The notes beneath the pieces are model-generated. The model did no database searches and was not told the origin of the DNA. It saw only the letters and a list, made by a program, of their open reading frames with translations. From Schaalia odontolytica (GTDB lineage Bacteria; Actinomycetota; Actinomycetes; Actinomycetales; Actinomycetaceae), in the NCBI RefSeq assembly GCF_009730335.1, contig NZ_CP046315.1, positions 496,001 through 560,000 of the forward strand: a stretch of DNA of 64,000 bases, read 5' to 3'. The translations under genes were made by a program, and so were the position numbers. Below are positions 18,501-24,008 of this stretch, in pieces. Within the stretch, counting starts at the first letter, position 1; each line of letters opens with the position of its first letter.

Positions 18501-18678
18501 CGCCAAGAAGACGGCCTCCACCAAGACCGGCGCGAAGAAGGCTCCCACGAAGAAGGCAGCCACCAAGAAGGCCACCGCGAAGAAGCCCGCCGCCAAGAAG
18601 GGTGCCGCCAAGAAGGCGGCTCCCAAGAAGGCAGCAGCAAAGAAGACCTCCAATGCAGGGCCCTCCACCAATGAGTGA
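15547..18678 (+). CDS. MscS-family mechanosensitive channel with long disordered, H1-like tail
   Basis: A membrane channel of the small-conductance mechanosensitive type, expected to release solutes on osmotic downshock. Residues 1-30 are an extracytoplasmic lead; hydrophobic helices lie at about 36-66, 80-100, 115-140 and 170-225. The pore helix and beta domain read VFGLAAQQTLGNVFAGLQLA-like sequence (here IFGLAAQQTLGNVFAG), then IRVGDVVV, GSVEEITLSYVVVRIWD and IIPSRYF, the standard MscS core ending near residue 380. The remaining 660 residues are exceptional: an Ala/Glu/Pro-rich acidic region, then a lysine repeat tail from about residue 985 (units such as AKKAPTKKAATKKATAKK) like histone H1 or the HupB tail. 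The whole is 1043 residues against about 290-400 for simple MscS proteins. The frame is continuous and ends in GPSTNE. Confidence 0.85.
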   Translation: MTMTPALGALAQVSDALTRAAADAQSGAEAAVTTTIDLTLLILGPIIGAFVGVVVSVLLSALLRKALAKAATASSILARVRRPGHFTFAAWGAWAGLGIALVNPHLSDWNGTSITTFLMHVLLIVALACLTWMAYAAAWVFEDAAKARQDSDQGRSRRFETQAQVLRRLTQSIVVVVGVVAIISTFEVARQAMTTVLASAGVISVIFGLAAQQTLGNVFAGLQLAFTDAIRVGDVVVAGEKKETGSVEEITLSYVVVRIWDERRLIIPSRYFTQTPFENWTRRAAAQLGTVELKLDWSAPMTLIRAKVEQLLTATDLWDGRTWGVQITDSDEYTVTVRVLVSAKNSGHLSDLRAYMREQLISWIVTEEPWARPAQRIEPRQTVTVEQDMSRERIARLAAELAGISGTNEAVAATGTSASHAGTPASAGEQSGAATGGAASAISASAATAAAPKDPAHAARMVAARRKAKRARRRAMADRQRELAEGGPSTSRDETQVISKSALRKIIEAAGNANPQLTQTLTTTSIGRGERFFSGSAEAEERAAALTGPGEEVYAEREAEARRAQERREAHKRREADALDPAATLALAAVGVEPVVAGNEAPDNEEPDAAQDVAANYAAAESAAAGSEIADDQTEGVKPEADAQSADGSSAEEQATDVQAAPAQGEAPADAATDAGASADSGDSRAVDSQEGSAPVEDAEPEGAPAPDAPEETGDEEEAQASSDVELSADEQETTPIPARETSVKHPVQVPPPVRTGRPVMTDTVQAIAPALVPPPAPTPAEMAASRAPEDEADEPAVHPGWYAVAEEARLDAETRPTPTVKHARVSIMDFFPAVAPTGAEANVLRAVTGQIPAIEPPEPKPENAESAVAEKAATDEAAAPESAPAEDVAPEVEAREAKAAENDAADGPTADETAVMDPVEAAEAGALDSDATQVLPSVDEPVDETLVMLAADIAEPASEAAKAAEAAATDVSAAEEEAPRNKEPAKKTASTKTGAKKAPTKKAATKKATAKKPAAKKGAAKKAAPKKAAAKKTSNAGPSTNE

Positions 18679-18727
18679 TGGGGATAGGTGAACGGGCCCC
18701 GGCCTCGTCAATGAGGTCAGCGCGAGG

Positions 18728-18775
18728 AAAACGGACCGCCCGGGCCCGTGCACACATGTGCGTGGGCGCGGGCGG
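18728..18775. terminator. Large hairpin between the MscS-like gene and the EamA gene
   Basis: GGACCGCCCG (about 18733) pairs with CGGGCGGTCC (about 18770), and the interior TGCAC-ACAT-GTGC continues the stem with two mismatches. It ends a few bases before the -10 of the next gene. No T-run follows, so it may be a Rho-independent-like stop or a protein site. Confidence 0.45.
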
Positions 18776-18780
18776 TCCGC

Positions 18781-18786
18781 GACAAT
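18781..18786 (+). promoter_or_regulatory. -10 element GACAAT, leaderless promoter
   Basis: GACAAT is followed by six bases (AGAGGC) and GTG 18793. The msrB promoter at 19879 has the same hexamer and spacing. Confidence 0.5.
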
Positions 18787-18792
18787 AGAGGC

Positions 18793-19809
18793 GTGACCGC
18801 TCCCGATCCTGCCTCCCGCAATGAGATGCCCGACCTGAATCCTGCCCCTGACCAGCAGGCCGTCCTCGACCCGCAGGATGCACCCGACCAGAACGATCCC
18901 CCCGGCGGGCACGTCACTGGCGCCGACCATGCTGCCCTCGCTGCCAGGCTCGTTCTTCCGATCATCGGTATTGCTCTGGCCGGAACGATCCTGGGTGTCG
19001 CAACTCCCATCACCATTGCGTGGATGATCCTGGTCCCTGCGGCGATCGTCCTCCTCGTATGGAAACGGCCCTGGCGTCAGCGCCTCGACCTGCGTGGGCT
19101 GGGCATTGCCGTGCTCGTTGGGCTCCTGGAAGTCGGGTACGCCAGCCTCGTCTTCTCGGCGATGAACCATCTGCTCGTAGGTACCGTTGCGGTGTTCTTG
19201 ATGACCATCATCATTCCTGTTGGTGTGGTCCACGGGCGGGGGAAGCTTCGCTTCCTCAGCTTGGCTCTCGCCCTGGCGGGGCTGGTCGCGTTCGTGAGCC
19301 AGGCACCCCCGAGCACCGTTAACGGCAATGTGCAGCAGGCGAGCATGATGGCGAGTATCTTTGCTGGTCTCTCCCTGTTGCTCCTAACGGCGGTGCAGGC
19401 TGCCGTACCGCGCCTCGGCTACGACCGCGGCACGATCCGCGGGGTGGGACTCACGATCGCCGCCGCGGGATTTGGTGTGTGGGACGCCGTCTCCGGTGTA
19501 ATTCCCGCCCTGACCGGGTCTTTTATCGCGGTCATCGTTGCGGTAAGCCTCCTGATGTTCATCATTCCCGCCGTGCTGCTTCGCGTCGGCGATCAAGGGG
19601 CATATACGCGAACTGCAGCCCGCTACAACGCCTTCTACCCCGCAGTTGCGATGGTTGTCGGTGGCATCGTGCTCGGACAGGTTCCCAGCGTCCTCGATCT
19701 CCTCGGTCTCGCGCTCGTCACCGGCGCGCTCTGGATCATGTCGGGCGTGACGATCGTTCCGCGGCGCCTCTTCGGCAAGCGCGGGTCCGGAGCGGTGACC
19801 GCGGACTGA
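18793..19809 (+). CDS. EamA-like (DMT superfamily) membrane transporter
   Basis: Predicted inner-membrane transporter with about ten hydrophobic helices arranged as two repeats of five, as in EamA/RhaT proteins. The first 45 residues are Asp/Pro-rich and cytoplasmic; helices start at ALAARLVLPIIGIALAG. The motif VLLVWKRPWR closes helix 2 and recurs as LLAWKRPWR in the gene at 20309, which shows the two are paralogues. The GTG at 18793 is preferred to the upstream ATG at 18748 because it fits the leaderless -10 and the upstream part falls within a hairpin. The substrate is unknown; EamA members export amino acids, nucleosides or other metabolites. Confidence 0.75.
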   Translation: MTAPDPASRNEMPDLNPAPDQQAVLDPQDAPDQNDPPGGHVTGADHAALAARLVLPIIGIALAGTILGVATPITIAWMILVPAAIVLLVWKRPWRQRLDLRGLGIAVLVGLLEVGYASLVFSAMNHLLVGTVAVFLMTIIIPVGVVHGRGKLRFLSLALALAGLVAFVSQAPPSTVNGNVQQASMMASIFAGLSLLLLTAVQAAVPRLGYDRGTIRGVGLTIAAAGFGVWDAVSGVIPALTGSFIAVIVAVSLLMFIIPAVLLRVGDQGAYTRTAARYNAFYPAVAMVVGGIVLGQVPSVLDLLGLALVTGALWIMSGVTIVPRRLFGKRGSGAVTAD

Positions 19810-19878
19810 GCCCCCGCCTCGTCGATCGAGGCGCGCAAGGAAAGCGGCCGCACGCGTGCGAGGGCGCGGGCGGCGCGG

Positions 19879-19884
19879 GACAAT
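19879..19884 (+). promoter_or_regulatory. -10 element GACAAT, leaderless promoter of msrB
   Basis: GACAAT, six bases (AGATCC), then ATG 19891. The upstream 70 bases resemble the corresponding region before 18793, including GC-rich hairpins. Confidence 0.5.
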
Positions 19885-19890
19885 AGATCC

Positions 19891-20295
19891 ATGAACGCAA
19901 CTGATCCCGCTGCCCGCACCGACGCCGAGTGGAAGAAGCTCCTGAGCCCCATGCGCTACCACGTGCTGCGCGAGGCCGGCACCGAGCGCCCCTTCACCGG
20001 TGAGCTCCTCGATGAGGCGCGCGTCGGCACCTACTCGTGCGCGGCCTGCGGATCCAAGCTCTTCGACTCCGACGCGAAATTCGACTCCTCCTGCGGGTGG
20101 CCCTCCTTCTTCCAGGCGCACGACGGCGCGACCGTCGAGAGTGTCGACACCAGCCACGGCATGATCCGCACCGAGGTGCGCTGCGCGACCTGCGGCTCCC
20201 ACCTCGGCCACGTGTTCCCCGACGCGCCCGACCAGCCCACCGGCATGCGCTACTGCATGAACTCGGCGGCCCTCACCTTCGCGCCCGCCCAGTGA
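19891..20295 (+). CDS. msrB: Peptide methionine-R-sulfoxide reductase MsrB
   Basis: MsrB reduces the R epimer of methionine sulfoxide in proteins, with thioredoxin as reductant. The 134-residue protein has both zinc-binding CxxC pairs (CAAC about residue 46, CATC about residue 93), the SSCGWPSF motif and the catalytic Cys in [10 protein letters not shown] near the C-terminus (the family norm is RYCxNS). It is a free-standing MsrB without an MsrA domain. The stop overlaps a GTG that may have been the original start of the next gene. Confidence 0.95.
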   Translation: MNATDPAARTDAEWKKLLSPMRYHVLREAGTERPFTGELLDEARVGTYSCAACGSKLFDSDAKFDSSCGWPSFFQAHDGATVESVDTSHGMIRTEVRCATCGSHLGHVFPDAPDQPTGMRYCMNSAALTFAPAQ

Positions 20296-20325
20296 ACGCG
20301 CCCGCCCAGTGAACGCGCCCGCGCA
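20292..20325 (+). repeat. 17-bp tandem duplication at the msrB/EamA junction
   Basis: GTGAACGCGCCCGCCCA (20292-20308) is followed directly by GTGAACGCGCCCGCGCA (20309-20325). The first GTG overlaps the msrB stop; only the second opens the transporter frame. Confidence 0.85.
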
Positions 20326-21169
20326 GCGCCCCGTCACCGACCGCATCCCGCCCCAGCTCTACATCGTCGGCTCTGGCCTCATCCAGTACGTGGGCGCGGC
20401 TCTCGCGGTTATTGCCTTCGCGTCCGTCGAACCCGCCTCCGTCGCCTGGTGGCGCGTCCTGACCGGCACGATCGTTCTCCTCGCCTGGAAGCGCCCGTGG
20501 CGCGGCGGCCTCACGCGCTCCGACCTGGCTATTTCCGCGCTCTTTGGCGTCATCATCCTGACGATGAACTCCTCGTTCTACGAGTCGATCGCGCGGATCC
20601 CTCTGGGGACCGCCGTGTCTATCGGGTTCATCGGCCCGGTTGCCGTCGCCGTCATACGAGGCCGTGGCTGGCGGCCGCGCATTGCCGCTGTCCTCGCGTT
20701 CGCGGGGGTGGCGTGCATCGGCGGGCTCGCCCTCGACCTCAGCGTGCCGAGCGTGCGCGTCGGCGTCGCCTGGATTCTCCTTGCGGCCCTCGCCTGGTCG
20801 GCTTACATCGTCGTCGGGCAGAAGGCCTCGACCACGCGCGACGGGGTCACGAACCTGGCGCTCGGATGCGCGTGGGGTACCCTGTTTTTCGCGCCCATCC
20901 TCGGGCCGGGCGCGATGGCACCCCTAGCCTCGTGGAAGCTGATCGCCATCGTCGTCGGGGTGGGCCTCCTGTCCACCGCGATTCCCTACACCTTCGAGGC
21001 GCTCGCGATGCGGCGCCTGGCGGCGTCGACCTTCGCGCTGTTTGCCGCGATCCTGCCGGCCACCTCCGCCCTGGTCGGGGCCGTCATGCTCCGTCAGATC
21101 CCCGGCGTCTTCGAGCTGATCGGTCTGGTCCTGGTGTCGGTCGCGGTCTGGCTGGCCTCGCGCGATTAA
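20309..21169 (+). CDS. EamA/RhtA-like DMT transporter
   Basis: A 286-residue inner-membrane protein with ten predicted helices in two EamA repeats, resembling RhtA-type threonine/homoserine exporters (FASVEPASVAWWRVLTG, SSFYESIARIPLGTAVSI, PYTFEALAMRRLAASTFALF). It is a paralogue of the transporter at 18793. The GTG start is fixed by the duplicated 17-base unit. Substrate unproven. Confidence 0.85.
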   Translation: MNAPAQRPVTDRIPPQLYIVGSGLIQYVGAALAVIAFASVEPASVAWWRVLTGTIVLLAWKRPWRGGLTRSDLAISALFGVIILTMNSSFYESIARIPLGTAVSIGFIGPVAVAVIRGRGWRPRIAAVLAFAGVACIGGLALDLSVPSVRVGVAWILLAALAWSAYIVVGQKASTTRDGVTNLALGCAWGTLFFAPILGPGAMAPLASWKLIAIVVGVGLLSTAIPYTFEALAMRRLAASTFALFAAILPATSALVGAVMLRQIPGVFELIGLVLVSVAVWLASRD

Positions 21170-21539
21170 GGGTTTTCGGCGGGGCACTTTCCCGGTTTTC
21201 TGTGCCGGTGTGTCCGCGCCATCCCTCAGGTGCGCGTCAGTGCGGCCTAACGCCTGCCGATGTGCCGGCGGTCGGATGCGCGCACGTTGCGATGTTACAA
21301 ACGTCGTCAAACCACCCCGTTTTTCAAGGGGGTTTAGCGCTCCTTGTTACAAACGTCGTCAATCCGAGCCCGAAATCGGCTTTTTCTGGCGTTTTAGCCC
21401 GCGGATTGACGACGTTTGTAACATACGGGGTCGGAGACGCGTTGAAAATGCTGCGGATTGACGACGTTTGTAACAACAGCCGGGCGCGTCGGCCTTTCGA
21501 GGGGTTCCTATGGGTTTTGTCCTGGGGTGTTGAAGCCCC
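21170..21539. other. Gene-free region with symmetric repeat array
   Basis: This space between two convergent transporter genes carries no gene. It holds the four-copy element at 21294-21474 and a short CCGA/TCGG hairpin followed by CTTTTTC (about 21363-21386). Confidence 0.7.
21294..21474. repeat. Symmetric F-F-R-R repeat array (17-bp unit)
   Basis: GTTACAAACGTCGTCAA occurs twice forward (21294-21310, 21346-21362) and twice inverted as TTGACGACGTTTGTAAC (21406-21422, 21458-21474), all four exact. Gaps are 35, 43 and 35 bases, so the block is symmetric about its centre. The inner pair extends to a 21-22 base inverted repeat with TCCG/CGGA. Function unknown. Confidence 0.85.
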
Positions 21540-22784
21540 TCAGTCGAGGTTGAGCTGGCGGGGCGTGTGCTTGCCGCCGCGGGCGATCACCCAGAACGCG
21601 AACCATGCACCGGCGGAGCCGACGATCATGACGAGCACCATCGGCACGGCGCTGTCGCCGCCCGAGGTCGCCAGGGGAGCGGCGATGCCGTTCGCGATCG
21701 ACTGGAACACGCCCATGACGGACGAGGCCGTGCCCGCGTGCTCGCGCGCCTCGCTCATGGCCTGCGCGGCCGAGTTGCCGAAAATGAACGCGTTCGCCGT
21801 CATGACCAGCGCGAAGCCCATGCACGTGAGAATCAGCGGCAGGTCGAGGAGGAAGATCGAGATCGCGAGTGTCACCACGCCGGTCGCGGCGATCGTGAGG
21901 CCCGTGATGATGAGCGTGCGCGGCGTGAAGTGCGAGATCAGGCGAACGTTGACCAGAGCGAATCCGGTCGACAGCAGCGCGTTGAACGCGAACACCCATG
22001 CGAAAGCCATGGGGGACAGGCCCAGCGGGCCCTGCAGCACGTAGGTGGCGTTCGAGATGTAGCCGAACATGCAGAAGCTCGAGAAGGCGTTGGTCAGCAT
22101 GAAGCCCACGAAGGGGCGGATGCGTACGACCTGAACGAGGCCGTGGAAGAACCGTGGAATACCGCCGGGGTGGCGGCGCTCCTCGGGCAGGGATTCGTGT
22201 ACGACGAACCACGCGAGGGCCGCCATGAGCAGCGTGAAGGCGGCGAGCGCCCAGAAGACGACCCTCCACGTCGCGTGCGTGATGATGAACGCGCCGAGGA
22301 CCGGGGCGAGCATCGGCGCGAAGCCGACGATCGCCTGGAGGAGGCTCATCGCGCGAGCCAGCGTCTTGCCGTGCGCGACGTCGACGAGGATCGCGCGCGC
22401 CACCGAGGAGGCGACGCCGCCGCCGAGGCCCTGGAAGACTCGGCCAACGAGGAGCACCCAGATGTTGGGCGTGAACACGCAGATCATGGAGCCGACGAGG
22501 GCGATGATGCCGCCTGCGATGATGGGGCGGCGGCGGCCGATCTGGTCCGAGATGGCGCCGCCCAGGACCTGGCCGGACGCGTAGCCCACGAAGAAGGTTG
22601 TGAGAGTGAACCCGAGCATCGTCGAGTTCGTCGCCAGGTCCGCCGTGATCTGCGGGAACGCGGCTGAGTACATGTCGGTCGCCATCGGGGGCACGGCGTT
22701 CTGTACGGCCAGCGTGATCAGCAGGGCAACCGTGAGCGCCCCGCCGACGATCCCGCCGCGGTCCTGGGTGTCGTGACTCGTCAT
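21540..22784 (-). CDS. MFS drug-resistance transporter, Bcr/CflA type
   Basis: Twelve-helix major facilitator exporter of 414 residues. The N-terminal half has the Bcr/CflA pattern (VPPMATDMYSAAFPQI, then GQVLGGAISDQIGRRRP, the MFS loop 2-3 motif, and GRVFQGLGGGVASSVARAI). The likely role is export of drugs or small metabolites. The start ATG at 22784 is supported by a leaderless -10 (CACAAT, six bases upstream on the minus strand). It converges with the EamA gene; the next gene on the minus strand lies upstream at 22924. Confidence 0.9.
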   Translation of the reverse strand: MTSHDTQDRGGIVGGALTVALLITLAVQNAVPPMATDMYSAAFPQITADLATNSTMLGFTLTTFFVGYASGQVLGGAISDQIGRRRPIIAGGIIALVGSMICVFTPNIWVLLVGRVFQGLGGGVASSVARAILVDVAHGKTLARAMSLLQAIVGFAPMLAPVLGAFIITHATWRVVFWALAAFTLLMAALAWFVVHESLPEERRHPGGIPRFFHGLVQVVRIRPFVGFMLTNAFSSFCMFGYISNATYVLQGPLGLSPMAFAWVFAFNALLSTGFALVNVRLISHFTPRTLIITGLTIAATGVVTLAISIFLLDLPLILTCMGFALVMTANAFIFGNSAAQAMSEAREHAGTASSVMGVFQSIANGIAAPLATSGGDSAVPMVLVMIVGSAGAWFAFWVIARGGKHTPRQLNLD

Positions 22785-22790
22785 GATGTG

Positions 22791-22796
22791 ATTGTG
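22791..22796 (-). promoter_or_regulatory. -10 element CACAAT, leaderless promoter
   Basis: On the minus strand CACAAT is followed by CACATC and then the ATG at 22784, again a six-base gap. Confidence 0.5.
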
Positions 22797-22923
22797 CACC
22801 CTCGGGGGCGCAAAATAGACGACTCGGTTGAATATTTGATGCATCTCGCACGTCGCAGGCGGTGACGTGCACACATGTGCACTGGCTGGCAGCGCTCCTT
22901 CCGCGCGAACGGCTCGACCGCGC

Positions 22924-23997
22924 TCACTCCTCGTCGTTGCTCGCCTCCAGCGCGTCCGCCGCGGCCTCGATCTCCTCGCGCGTCGGGCAGGAGGCCGGCC
23001 CGACGACCGTCGTGGACAGGGCGCCCGCGCAGTTGGCGAGGAGGAGTGCCTGCTCGGTGGGAATACCCTGAGCGAGGGAGGCCGCCAGGACTCCGGAATG
23101 CGCGTCGCCCGCGCCGTTCGTGTCGATCGCCTTGACGCGAGGCGTCGGGACATGGATCACGTCCTCATTGCGGGCATTCGGGGCTGTCCCGGCGGGGAGC
23201 ACAAAGTATGCGCCCTCGGCTCCCGCGCGCACGAGAACGGGGCGATCCAGCACAGCGAGCACCCCTTGAGCCACCTCGCGAGGCTGGTCGCATCGGTTGC
23301 GAACGCTCGCATGGCCTCTCTGGTGAACGATCTCCTGAGCCTCCCTGTGGTTCATCGAGACGATGACGTCGTCAGAGGGCAGTCCCTCCGGGATTCCAAT
23401 GACAGGGGAGACATCCAAGACGACGTGTACGCCCTCGGGGAGGGCGCGCAGCGCTGCCTCCGCAGCCTCGCGGTTCGCGGGGTGGTCCATCAGGTAGCCG
23501 TCAACGTAGAGCACATCCCCTGGATTCATCGTGCGCACGAAGTCTGCCCACGCGCTCGCGGGTGCCATCGTCTCGGCGCCCTTTGTGGAGATGAAGGTGC
23601 GCTCGCCCGTGCGGTCCGTGAACGCGATGCAGAACCCGTTGTCAATGCCCGTCACGCGAGGCCCGAGGTCAGTGATCCCCTCGTGCGTCAGCGCCGCTTG
23701 GATGAGAGAGGAGTAGGGGCCGTCGCCGATTGGGCTGAGGGAGACGGCCTCGGCCCCCATGCGCCGCGCCGCCACGAGGGCGTTGAAGCCGCCGCCCACG
23801 TGCATTCCCTCGTCGATGGCCCACACGTCACCACCCGGCGAGGGCAGAGCCTCGCCGCGCACGGCGAGGTCCACGAGGATCTGCCCCATGAGGACGACCC
23901 GCCCGACAGGACCGTTCCCGTTGGTTGAACCGCGACCGCAGGGAGGCGTCGGTTGTGCGTCCGGAATTGGATGGGTGGTATCAGAGAGCGGAATCAT
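22924..23997 (-). CDS. PfkB-family sugar kinase (kinase half of unit D)
   Basis: Ribokinase-like (PfkB) kinase of 357 residues that would phosphorylate a sugar or nucleoside with ATP. The N-terminal PfkB region reads RVVLMGQILVDLAV, then GGGFNALVAARRMGAEAVSLSPIG; the C-terminal signature DTNGAGDAHSGVL (about residues 292-304) contains the anion hole and catalytic Asp. The first 30 residues are a Pro/Gly-rich linker. It starts 11 bases after the preceding gene, with GAGGAGA as ribosome site. The linker and the neighbouring frame indicate that this is the detached kinase half of a fourth ADP-ribosylglycohydrolase-kinase unit. Both kinase signatures are intact, so it may be active. The substrate is not deducible. 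Confidence 0.85.
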   Translation of the reverse strand: MIPLSDTTHPIPDAQPTPPCGRGSTNGNGPVGRVVLMGQILVDLAVRGEALPSPGGDVWAIDEGMHVGGGFNALVAARRMGAEAVSLSPIGDGPYSSLIQAALTHEGITDLGPRVTGIDNGFCIAFTDRTGERTFISTKGAETMAPASAWADFVRTMNPGDVLYVDGYLMDHPANREAAEAALRALPEGVHVVLDVSPVIGIPEGLPSDDVIVSMNHREAQEIVHQRGHASVRNRCDQPREVAQGVLAVLDRPVLVRAGAEGAYFVLPAGTAPNARNEDVIHVPTPRVKAIDTNGAGDAHSGVLAASLAQGIPTEQALLLANCAGALSTTVVGPASCPTREEIEAAADALEASNDEE

Positions 23998-24008
23998 GCT
24001 GTTTCTCC

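Noticed and set aside
16216-19233. 1005-codon minus-strand frame opposite the MscS-like gene
   Set aside because: It is the antisense shadow of a GC-rich gene with biased third positions; composition is Gly/Arg/Leu-rich with no domain.
20449-22044. 531-codon plus-strand frame across the EamA and MFS genes
   Set aside because: Runs out of frame through one gene, through the repeat array and antisense to another; Arg/His-rich, no domains.
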